A stretch of 64,000 bases of DNA from Acrocarpospora macrocephala. GTDB taxonomy: Bacteria; Actinomycetota; Actinomycetes; Streptosporangiales; Streptosporangiaceae. Positions within the stretch are counted from its first letter, which is position 1; the number at the start of each line of letters is the position of its first letter. The stretch covers positions 62,001 to 126,000 of the forward strand of contig NZ_BLAE01000034.1 in assembly GCF_009687865.1 (NCBI RefSeq). Reading direction: 5' to 3'. The notes beneath the pieces are model-generated. The model had not been told where the DNA came from and searched no databases. It worked only from the letters and a program-made list of their open reading frames with translations. This document shows positions 17,779-25,549 of the stretch, one piece after another. Position numbers and translations under genes: made by a program.

Positions 17779-18255
17779 ATGCGCACGCGAACAATATTCT
17801 TTATAGCCGCCGCCTGGCTGACCATTATTGCGGTATTGGGCGTTGTGGTTGTGCTGAGAGGACAGGCCTGGCTGCGTGCACTCCTCGAAAGGCCCGATCC
17901 CGCGTGCGTATCACAGCACACCCTGGATATTAAGACGTTGACCGACGTAGTCGTCGTCGAACTTCCCAAAGAGAACGCTGATCCAGTCGATGGCGATGAG
18001 GGTTGCATACCTCCTGAGGAGGGCGCTTCCATAGCGATCGAACTCCACGGTTCGTCGATTGAGGCAGCCTTAGCCAACTTCCGGCCCCCAAAGTGGCAGA
18101 AGATCCCACCCGAAGAAGCCCAAGCGCAGGCCGAACGAGGAGAGGAAGTGGCAGCAGTGTCGGGTAAGGTGGGCGACCGCATAATGAACGTGTACGCGTT
18201 CGCTCCCCCGTCCCAACCTGACCCGGTCCTCGTCGTGGCATGGTTCGCTGATTAA
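17779..18255 (+). CDS. Hypothetical membrane-anchored protein
   Basis: 158 aa. One N-terminal transmembrane helix (about 6-27), then an extracytoplasmic acidic domain with two Cys (CVSQHTLD and EGCIPPEE) that could pair. No family recognised. The composition is poorer in GC than neighbours. A short in-frame tail fragment precedes it (ELPIGEVLEHLRTE, 17695-17766), probably a remnant of another gene. Confidence 0.55.
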   Translation: MRTRTIFFIAAAWLTIIAVLGVVVVLRGQAWLRALLERPDPACVSQHTLDIKTLTDVVVVELPKENADPVDGDEGCIPPEEGASIAIELHGSSIEAALANFRPPKWQKIPPEEAQAQAERGEEVAAVSGKVGDRIMNVYAFAPPSQPDPVLVVAWFAD

Positions 18256-18410
18256 GCCGTTGTCCATAACTTCGTCGCTGCGCGCAGTGCTGGCGCGGCC
18301 GATCTCGTACCCGACGGCATGCCCGAGCTGCGTCCATTCACGTGTTTCCTGGTCTCCGCGGGGAATTCCCTGGTGAGCCTTTCTTGATCACATACCGTAG
18401 AATATTTCCC

Positions 18411-18983
18411 ATGAATGCCCCTGATACGTTCCGCTACCCTTGGGCTGAGCGTCTCCGTACCGCCTATGCCGGGCCGGACGCTCTACCGTATCCGCCTGAT
18501 TGGGTGGGCATGGATCCTGCGAGCGAAGCCGAGATCCGTCGGCACGAGGAGCGTCTCGGTCGGCGTCTGCCACCGAGTTACCGGGAGTTTCTCCAGGTGA
18601 GCAACGGCTGGGATGAACAGTCCAGCACCAGTCTTCACCTGTTGCCCATAGCCGAGGTCGGCTGGACTCGCGATGTCGACCCGCATCTCGCGAAATGGGG
18701 TCCCCCGCCGGGAACCCCGATCCGCGAGATGCCCAGCGATTATTTCTTCGACTATGACGCGCCGCAGGACCCGGATTACTTCGAAGTCGGGGACCACATT
18801 CCGCACACGCTGCACATTTCCGAAGACGTCGAGGGCCTCATCTATCTGCTCGATCCGTACGTCGTCACCTCCGGCGGTGAGTGGGAGGCGTGGTTTCTCG
18901 ACACCACATCCGCGATCGGCGGGAGGCGCTTCCGGTCGTTCTGGCATTTGATGGAGAACACGTTCCGCGGCCACCCGTCCTGA
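18411..18983 (+). CDS. SMI1/KNR4 (SUKH) family protein
   Basis: 190 aa. The SUKH signature is clear: SEAEIRRHEERLGRRLPPSYREFL, then SNGWDE, and a C-terminal SFWHLMENTF. Many bacterial SUKH proteins are immunity proteins for polymorphic toxins. No toxin gene is next to it, so it is an orphan here. ATG 18411 is chosen because the fold begins there; the in-frame extension upstream is unlike the family. Confidence 0.82.
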   Translation: MNAPDTFRYPWAERLRTAYAGPDALPYPPDWVGMDPASEAEIRRHEERLGRRLPPSYREFLQVSNGWDEQSSTSLHLLPIAEVGWTRDVDPHLAKWGPPPGTPIREMPSDYFFDYDAPQDPDYFEVGDHIPHTLHISEDVEGLIYLLDPYVVTSGGEWEAWFLDTTSAIGGRRFRSFWHLMENTFRGHPS

Positions 18984-19078
18984 CCAGAGATCGGTGCGAG
19001 TACGAACAGTTTCACAACCGGCACCGACGCTTCGCGCGTCGCTCAGTCGCCGGTGCGGATGCTCGTCCTTCGTGTCGA

Positions 19079-19220
19079 GTCGGACAGGCATGATCACCTC
19101 CGCACCTGCGGCGGCGAGTCGGGCGGCCATTCCCAGGCCCATTCCGTCGCTGGCGCCGGTGACGATCGCGCGCTTGCCGGTTAGGTCCGGGATGGTGATG
19201 TCGATTGCTTGCCGTGGCAT
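19079..19220 (-). pseudogene. N-terminal fragment of an SDR oxidoreductase
   Basis: The frame from ATG 19220 reads MPRQAIDITIPDLTGKRAIV, then the cofactor motif TGASDGMGLGMAARLAAAGAEV. It breaks off at PVR (19079) and continues as unrelated sequence. SDRs are 250-300 aa, so more than 80% is missing. MmyB-type regulators such as the one at 19354 often face an SDR, so this is the lost partner gene. Confidence 0.85.
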
Positions 19221-19353
19221 TGTTCTGCTCCTTGACCTCCCGATCCCCGGCTCACCAGGCCCCCTTCGACCGGAGAGTGGGATCGGCGGTCCGTGGCTGC
19301 CTCCGCCCGCAGGCGGTAGAAACGAAGCAGCACCGCGAGATGACGGGAGTGCC

Positions 19354-20193
19354 ATGATCGATCGCGCCGGGCTGGCGGAGTTCCTCCGAAGTCGTCGGGA
19401 GGCGCTGCAACCCGAGGACGTCGGCCTTCCGCGCGGTTTCCGTCGCAGGACCGACGGGCTGCGGCGCGAGGAGGTCGCGTCGCTGTGCCACATGTCGACC
19501 GACTATTACTCCCGCCTTGAGCGGCAACGCGGGCCGCAGCCGTCGAGCCAGATGCTCGGTTCGATCGCGCAGGGGCTGCACCTTTCGCTCGACGAGCGGG
19601 ACCATCTGTTCCGCCTCGCGGGACACAATCCACCCGCCCGCGGCGGAGTCAGCGAGCACATCAGCCCCGGCCTGCTGCGCGTTCTCGACCGCCTGAACGA
19701 CACTCCTGCGGAGATCGTCACCGAACTCGGCGAGACCCTGCGGCAGACCCCGATGGGCGTCGCGCTCACCGGCGACACGACGCGGTACACCGGACCCGCC
19801 CGCAGCACGGGGTACCGGTGGTTCACCGATCCAGCCGCCCGGAAGCTCCACGCGCCCGAGGAACATCCGTTCCTCACCCGGATGTACGCCTCGGGGCTGC
19901 GCGAGATCGTCACCCTCCGCGGCCCCGACTCCCGAGCCGCGTACCTCGCCGACCTGCTCCTCGCCCGCAGCGAGGAGTTCCGGCGGGTATGGGACGAGCA
20001 CGAGATCGGGATACGCCCCCACGAGGTCAAGCACTTCATCCACCCGGAAGTCGGCTCCTTGGAGCTGACGTGCCAGAGACTGGTCGACCCTGGCCAGGCC
20101 CACTCGCTGCTCGTCTACACCGCCATCCCTGGCAGCGAGAGCCACGACAAGCTGCACCTGCTGTCTGTCATCGGGACGCAGGCCCTTGGCTGA
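19354..20193 (+). CDS. MmyB-type XRE transcriptional regulator
   Basis: 279 aa. The N-terminal helix-turn-helix has the RRTDGLRREEVASLCHMSTD signature, followed by YYSRLERQRGPQPS. A C-terminal MmyB-like ligand-binding domain (about 110-275) includes GYRWFTDP and LTCQRLVDP. RBS GGGAG before ATG. These regulators bind fatty-acid-like ligands and usually repress a divergent SDR; here that SDR is reduced to a fragment, leaving the regulator without its usual target. Confidence 0.92.
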   Translation: MIDRAGLAEFLRSRREALQPEDVGLPRGFRRRTDGLRREEVASLCHMSTDYYSRLERQRGPQPSSQMLGSIAQGLHLSLDERDHLFRLAGHNPPARGGVSEHISPGLLRVLDRLNDTPAEIVTELGETLRQTPMGVALTGDTTRYTGPARSTGYRWFTDPAARKLHAPEEHPFLTRMYASGLREIVTLRGPDSRAAYLADLLLARSEEFRRVWDEHEIGIRPHEVKHFIHPEVGSLELTCQRLVDPGQAHSLLVYTAIPGSESHDKLHLLSVIGTQALG

Positions 20194-20497
20194 GGGCTCA
20201 CACTTGCACAGGACAACGTGGGCGATCTGACAGCATCTGGTCGTCTTACCTCACCTCCGCGCGTCTCTCAGCGTCGCCGAAATGTCGCACCGTTGTTGAG
20301 GCTCTGACGGAGCATGTCCGCCCGTGTAGGGACGACGGTGCCCAACGAATGCCGAAAGCAGCGATGAGCGGGTGCGAGGCGGAGGAGTCGAGCGGGACAG
20401 GCCGATGGAGCTGAACGAGCGCCACGACTGCCTGCTATGGGATTGCCGGCTTCGGGTCGGGGAGTGACGCGCCGGGCGGCGATCCGGGAGGACCGCG

Positions 20498-20702
20498 TCA
20501 GGCCGTGATGTCGGCCAAGCGGGGAATGACGCGTTCTCCCAGTGTTCAGCGAACGCGACGGGGTCGGACGTCGATGGCACGAGCTGTACGTGGTCGATGC
20601 CGATCGCCGCGTAGCGTTCCATTTCTGCCAGAAACGCGTCGGTGTCGGTGAGGGGGTCGGGGCCGCCGAGGATGGTCTCATGAAGTGGATGCCGAGTCGC
20701 AT
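20498..20702 (-). pseudogene. Remnant of an LLM-class F420-dependent oxidoreductase
   Basis: From ATG 20702 the frame reads MRLGIHFM, a typical LLM N-terminus. It then shifts by one base into ETILGGPDPLTDTDAFLAEM and RYAAIGIDHVQL ... DPVAFAE, the C-terminal part of the family. A second shift near 20545 gives GERVIPRLADITA and a stop. Only about 68 of roughly 300 codons remain, with two frameshifts and a large internal deletion. Confidence 0.75.
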
Positions 20703-20988
20703 GCGTCTCTCCGGTCTCTGCTGATGCGGTGGTGTGGTCTTCCTTCGGATACTCTCCGGCCTCGCCGGAACGGGAACCAGGGAGCGCGAGTCCGTGGATA
20801 AGCCAGATCGCCGGCGCGCTTCGGGTAGCGGCCGGCGATCCGTTCCCGGGAGGTCGATCAACCAGCACCAGCTGGCCGCATAGACGCAGTGGATAACCGC
20901 AGGCCAGATCCTGCATCCGGGTTTTCGCACCCCACAAGGCTGGGGAACCAGGCCCGCGCCGAAAGGGCCACGGTTTTCCGGGAGGCTC

Positions 20989-21017
20989 TGAGCCCCACAC
21001 GGTTCAAACCACCCGGT
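20989..21017. repeat. Copy 1 of a 29-bp dispersed repeat
   Basis: A 29-bp sequence beginning TGAGCCCCACAC and containing GGTTCAAACC is identical to 30796-30824. In both copies CCCCGGACATCTCCA and GAGGTCA follow closely, with extra bases in copy 2. Both copies lie just past the 3' end of a minus-strand gene. No gene within it. Confidence 0.7.
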
Positions 21018-21036
21018 CCCCGGACATCTCCAGAGG

Positions 21037-24000
21037 TCATGACGTGGCTCCGGTGAGCTGGGCGTGGAGGCGCTTGCACTCGTGGACGAAGCGGATCGTC
21101 CGGCGGCTCTGCGCGTACTCGCCGACGACCGGGATCTCCCCGCGCGCGCCGGTCCAGCGTGCCACGTCGGCGGCGAAGGCGACGAGTTCGGCGTGGGTCA
21201 CGGTGATGCGCTGCCCCTCGCCCGGCAGCATCCCGGGCAGCAGGGCGCGCAGGATGCGCCACACCTCGTGGTGGCCGCCGGCGTCGGCCAGCTCGGTCAG
21301 GGCCGCGATGGCGGGGCGGGTCTCCCGCCAGGTGCGGCGCAGCACCAGCGCGAGCTGGCGGCCGATCGCCTCGGCGGGCAGCTCGCCCCTGGCCGCCATC
21401 CGCAAAACCACCGGGATCGTCCCGGTCACGCCGCTCCCCAGCAGGACAGCGATGATCACCGCCGTCGCCTCGCTCATGGGGCCGTCGCAGGCGGCCAGGC
21501 GGGACAGTTCCGCCGGGGTCACGCTCGCGTACCAGCGGCTGTGGAGCACGAACGGCAGCATGTTCACGGCCACCACCTCGCGATGCGAGGGCAGCATGGC
21601 CGGCCACCCGCCGATCCCACTGCCCAGGCCCTCGCCCGACCAGTCGAACGGCTGCCGCAGCAGCACCTCGTCGATCAGCTCGTCGCCGGTGGGCGTGGCC
21701 CGCAGCACCGGCGTCAGGCGGACCTCGGTGAAGTGCTCGGGTTCGCCGTCGCCGAACTCGACCATGGACGCGTTCACCATGTGGGTCCACTGGAGACCGC
21801 ACTCCGGGTCGGGCATGCCTTCCCCTTCCAGCCATTCCGCGGCCCTCCGCGCCGCCGAGGAATCGATCTTCGCGGCCCGGTCGGCCGCGGCCGGGTGGCT
21901 GCCCCGAGGCAGCCGCAGCAGCGCCTGCGTCAGGTCGGCCCGCAGCGGTTCCACGCCTGCGGCGGCGCACGTCTCCAGCCGGTCGACCAGCACGTCGGGG
22001 TCGAGGTGGCCGGTCATCCACGTCGGCGTGGCCAGCAGCACCGGCGGCAGCGTGCCGGCGCGCAGGGCCCCGTACAGCTCCGCGTAGCGGTTGACGAGGA
22101 AGTCGGTCGGCGGCGAGAGATGGTTCGGGTGCGGGAGCCGGTGCCGCCGCCGCCACTCGTGCAGGGGAGGAAGCGCTCGGGGCTGGAAGGAACGCAGCCG
22201 GGGCGGGACGAAGCCGACGGTGACCGCCACCAGCGGCTCGTCCGGGCCGGGCGGGGGCACCGGCAGGCCCTGCCGCATGGCCGCGATCCGGTCGGGGTTC
22301 ACGCCAAGATCGGCCATGCGCTCGTAGGCGCCATGCAGGGCATGCGACGGCATGGCCGCCACGGAGTCGTCGTAGCGGACACCGGGCTCCACCGGACGGC
22401 GATCCGGGACGGCGTCGGCCACGTCCTCATAGTCATCGAACTCGTCGGAGCCCGGGTCCAGTGCCTGGTCGTCGTCGGACGGCTGTCCGTACAGGTAGAC
22501 CCGGCCGTTGGCGAAGGGGATCCGCCGGCCGGCCTCGACGGCCACGGCCCCGGCCGGGCCGTCGTCGCTGGTCCACGTGATGAAAATGGCCCGGAGCGGG
22601 GTGTCGTCGTCGAGGTAGCGGCCGGGGCGCCAGGCACCGCTCACCGTGATCCTCCGCTTCGGCGGCTCCAGCTCGATCTCCTCGCCCCGGAGGACGGGGC
22701 GGACCGAGACCGAGTGACTCGCGCCGTCCCAGAACTTCTCCGGGCCGACTGGCGGGATCTCCGGCAGGCTGCCGGGGACGACGAGCTCCTCGGCCAGTAC
22801 GGCCTGCCATTCGTCGGGGTCGGCGATCTCCTTTCTGTCCCGCGGGTATTCCGTTCGCTGGTCGACGTGCGGCCTCAGCCCGCGGCGCAGGTTCGTACGG
22901 TTCTCAGCGACCCCGGCGACGAACGCCGCCATCCAGCGTTCCCATCCGATCCACCGCTCGTGGTAGTTCGGGAAGATCGACGGCTCGGGGAAACGCTCCG
23001 GCGCGGGCGCCTCGGGCAGCGGCGGGAACTCCTTGGCCTCGATCAGGTCCTCGACGGGCCTGTCACCGCCGAACTGCGCGGCGAGCCTCACCCCCAGGTC
23101 GGCGGGGAGCTGGGGGATCCCGTCGAGGATCGCCTCGGCGTGCTCCGCGAACAGGTCGGCGTGCTTCAGGGTCAGCTCAGCTGCGCGGGTGCGCACGTCG
23201 AAGGACTTGTGCGCGTACGCCATGGTCAGCGCGGTCACGAAATCGGCGGCCGCCTCGGGCGTGGCCCGGATCGCCTGGTCGAGCCAGCGCAGGCCCGTGG
23301 CGGCGAGCTTGGCCTCGTCCCGGAAGGTGAGCGCGTCGACCGCCTCGACCAGGTCGGCGTGCTCGAGCGGCATCGCCCCGCGCACCTGCCCGGCGGCCAG
23401 CTCGGCGACCGTGCCCGGAGCCGACGGCAACAACCGCAGGTAGTCGCGCAAGCGGGGCGCGGACTCCGCGGGCGTGGGGTCGAGAAGCGTGTGCAGCCGG
23501 ACGAAGAACCGCAGGTCCTGCGCCTCGCCGCCGCGCAGGAAACGGCTCACGCAACCGTCGAGCACCTGCTCCCTGGGCAGCTCGCGGGAGGCGGCGGCCA
23601 GCCAGCGGGTTGGCCGGGGCTCCAGCCGCTCGTCACGGAGGGCGCGGCCCGCGCCGTCGGCGTCGAAGACCCGAGGCAGCAGCACGGGGGTCAGCGGGTC
23701 ATCGGCCACGCTCGGCGCGGCCAGCCAGGCGGCCACCAGCGGGTCGTGGTCGGGCGGCACAGCGCCGGACTCCCGCAGCAGCGCCACGGCCAGCGGCGCG
23801 ATGCGGTCGGCGGGACGGCGCACCCGCTGGGCCAGCCGGACCGCGACATCACGACGCCACTCCCGGGGGCGGGTGGCCGCCACCCGGCACACCTGGGCGA
23901 CGTCGGGCTCCTCGGCCCAGCGGCGGTTGACGTCGCGGCTGGTCATCCACGTCACAGCGGCGGCCGGGCCGGTGATGACGCCTACCCCGGTCAGCAGCAG

Positions 24001-24237
24001 CGCGTCGGCCAGTTCGTCAAGCAGATCGCCGATTTCCCAGGAGGCCATCTCCTCGAAGTCGTCGGGATGGTCGGCGCGCACCCGCTCGGTGCGGGCGCGA
24101 CGGAGCTCCTTGACGAGGCCGGGCAACCGCCCGCCCAGCTCGGCGCGCTCCTCCTCGGTGAGCGTGACCAGCCGGTCGGCCAGTCGGGTGACCTGATGCC
24201 GGGTGATCAGGTCACAGATCTCCGTCCAGAGGGTCAT
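21037..24237 (-). CDS. DUF6493-family protein
   Basis: 1066 aa, largely alpha-helical with HEAT-like stretches in the first 400 residues (for example FVTALTMAYAHKSFDVRTRA). An acidic middle follows (about 580-640). A C-terminal half starts near PLVAVTVGFVPPRLRSF. It matches the large DUF6493 proteins found beside SWIM zinc-finger proteins in actinomycetes. No catalytic motif is visible. ATG 24235-24237 overlaps the stop of the SWIM gene (ATGA), so the two are translationally coupled and probably act together. The function is unknown. Confidence 0.75.
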   Translation of the reverse strand: MTLWTEICDLITRHQVTRLADRLVTLTEEERAELGGRLPGLVKELRRARTERVRADHPDDFEEMASWEIGDLLDELADALLLTGVGVITGPAAAVTWMTSRDVNRRWAEEPDVAQVCRVAATRPREWRRDVAVRLAQRVRRPADRIAPLAVALLRESGAVPPDHDPLVAAWLAAPSVADDPLTPVLLPRVFDADGAGRALRDERLEPRPTRWLAAASRELPREQVLDGCVSRFLRGGEAQDLRFFVRLHTLLDPTPAESAPRLRDYLRLLPSAPGTVAELAAGQVRGAMPLEHADLVEAVDALTFRDEAKLAATGLRWLDQAIRATPEAAADFVTALTMAYAHKSFDVRTRAAELTLKHADLFAEHAEAILDGIPQLPADLGVRLAAQFGGDRPVEDLIEAKEFPPLPEAPAPERFPEPSIFPNYHERWIGWERWMAAFVAGVAENRTNLRRGLRPHVDQRTEYPRDRKEIADPDEWQAVLAEELVVPGSLPEIPPVGPEKFWDGASHSVSVRPVLRGEEIELEPPKRRITVSGAWRPGRYLDDDTPLRAIFITWTSDDGPAGAVAVEAGRRIPFANGRVYLYGQPSDDDQALDPGSDEFDDYEDVADAVPDRRPVEPGVRYDDSVAAMPSHALHGAYERMADLGVNPDRIAAMRQGLPVPPPGPDEPLVAVTVGFVPPRLRSFQPRALPPLHEWRRRHRLPHPNHLSPPTDFLVNRYAELYGALRAGTLPPVLLATPTWMTGHLDPDVLVDRLETCAAAGVEPLRADLTQALLRLPRGSHPAAADRAAKIDSSAARRAAEWLEGEGMPDPECGLQWTHMVNASMVEFGDGEPEHFTEVRLTPVLRATPTGDELIDEVLLRQPFDWSGEGLGSGIGGWPAMLPSHREVVAVNMLPFVLHSRWYASVTPAELSRLAACDGPMSEATAVIIAVLLGSGVTGTIPVVLRMAARGELPAEAIGRQLALVLRRTWRETRPAIAALTELADAGGHHEVWRILRALLPGMLPGEGQRITVTHAELVAFAADVARWTGARGEIPVVGEYAQSRRTIRFVHECKRLHAQLTGATS

Positions 24238-24416
24238 CGGGAGATCTCCACGGCGGCGCGGGCGACGATCCGGGTGGCCAGCACGTGTTTGCACGGCCCA
24301 CGGGAGACACGATGGTCCCACCACCACTCGCAGGTGCAGGAGCCGTCGGCCAGCGAGACCCGGTCGACAAGGGAGGAGGGCGCGGCGTACGTGTACGCCT
24401 GCGTCGCTGAAGTCAT
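24234..24416 (-). CDS. Mini SWIM zinc-finger protein
   Basis: 60 aa. The SWIM motif CxC...CxH is complete: Cys27, Cys29, Cys42, His44 (GSCTCEWWWDH ... GPCKHVLA). SWIM proteins partnered with DUF6493 are usually several hundred residues long, so this is close to a bare zinc finger. The 4-nt overlap with the DUF6493 start supports that it is translated. Likely role: nucleic-acid or protein binding as partner of the large protein. Confidence 0.75.
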   Translation of the reverse strand: MTSATQAYTYAAPSSLVDRVSLADGSCTCEWWWDHRVSRGPCKHVLATRIVARAAVEISR

Positions 24417-24778
24417 GGCCGGGACATTAGATCACCCCACCGACAAACCGGCGCGGCAGATTGATGAGAGGTTTCAGTCGAGGGACAGCCCTACGGCCGG
24501 AGTCACCCGGGCGGCCCGGTGATCGACCTGACCGCTCCGATCCAGCGCCGACGGGCTGTCGCAGGGTTGATAAACGAGTACCGGATAGCAGCCTAGGGAT
24601 CTTGTAAAACACCAGGTTGGAGCCGATGCGCGAGTTTTGGCACGGCACAAAGCTGGATTCATATCGAGCTGCCCTGCGGGCTGGCGGCCCTCGGACCGCG
24701 CGCGTTGGACCTCGCTCGAAGTCGGTCAACCCACAGGTCAACGCGGCGTCGGAGAGTAGGGCGGCGCGGGACTTGAGC
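24417..24778. other. Gene-free stretch
   Basis: I see no convincing gene. It contains the second copy of the IS-end-like repeat and a short minus-strand frame without family resemblance. It separates the SWIM/DUF6493 pair from the DedA gene. Confidence 0.5.
24613..24636. repeat. Copy 2 of the dispersed IS-end-like repeat
   Basis: CAGGTTGGAGCC, two variable bases, TGCGCGAGTT, in the same orientation as the copy at 6842. A few flanking bases also match. Confidence 0.4.
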
Positions 24779-25369
24779 TCACGACTCACGGATTGTGGAT
24801 GAGGGTTTCGGGTGGTGAAGTCGGAGGATCACGGGGGTGAGTGCGGTCACGGCGAGGCCGACAAGCGTGACGGCCAGGAGAGCGGTCGGGGGGATGAACC
24901 AGCCGCCGAGGCGGCCGAGGGTGACGGTGGTGACGGCCCAGACCGTCTCGGCGAGTAGCGCCGCCAAGGCGTATCCGCGCTGAGGGAAGCGCTGCCGTCC
25001 GGCGGTGACGGCGGCGATCGTGCGGCCGGCGGGCAGACAGCGGGCCGCGAGCAGGCTCAGGACGGTATGCCGGGCGAAGTGCCGGTGCCAGGCGGGACGG
25101 TCCGGCTGAGTCCGGCGGGGGGCGAGGTGGGCAAACCCGCGGGCGAGCCGTCGGCCGAGCCGGTAGCCGCCGAGGTCGCCGATCCAGGCGCCGAGTGTTC
25201 CCGCTGCGATGAGGAAGAGGGGAGCCAGCTCTCCTTGTGCCGTGAGGGCGCCACCGGCGATCATCAGGGCGCCGGTGGGAAGGATCGGGATGAACAGGTC
25301 CAGGGCGGCGACCACCCAGACGACCAGATAGATGGCCAGGGGTGCGGCAGGGAGTGCGATGTCCATCAT
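24779..25369 (-). CDS. DedA/VTT-family membrane protein
   Basis: 196 aa. It shows the VTT fold: a re-entrant segment with FIPILPTGALMIAGG, then GAWIGDLGGYRLGR (the family's G-x-x-x-G-D-x-x-x-Y/W-x-x-G motif) and RCLPAGRTIAAVTAG, followed by two C-terminal helices. DedA proteins help flip lipids such as undecaprenyl phosphate or phosphatidylethanolamine. It lies 180 bp downstream of the MMPL exporter in the same direction. Confidence 0.9.
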   Translation of the reverse strand: MMDIALPAAPLAIYLVVWVVAALDLFIPILPTGALMIAGGALTAQGELAPLFLIAAGTLGAWIGDLGGYRLGRRLARGFAHLAPRRTQPDRPAWHRHFARHTVLSLLAARCLPAGRTIAAVTAGRQRFPQRGYALAALLAETVWAVTTVTLGRLGGWFIPPTALLAVTLVGLAVTALTPVILRLHHPKPSSTIRES

Positions 25370-25549
25370 TTTGGTGTTCTTTCGAGGAGACGTACGGCCG
25401 CGGCCTGATCGGCGCTTTCCTGGCGGACCTGTCGGGTCTCGCGGCGCGGCCGTCCTGCGCGTTACCAGGCGCCCGGCACCTCACCCGAGGCGACGGCATA
25501 CGAGTGGGGCGAGGAGTTCATGAAGCCCCGCCCCACGTTCGTGAGTGAG

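Noticed and set aside
20998-21010. GGTTCAAACC as a tRNA T-arm
   Set aside because: No acceptor, D-arm or anticodon arm can be folded around it, and the second copy has the same lack.
21064-24522. 1152-codon open frame on + strand
   Set aside because: It is opposite to the DUF6493 gene, has the low-complexity Gly/Arg/Val-rich look of a GC-driven shadow, and shows no domain.
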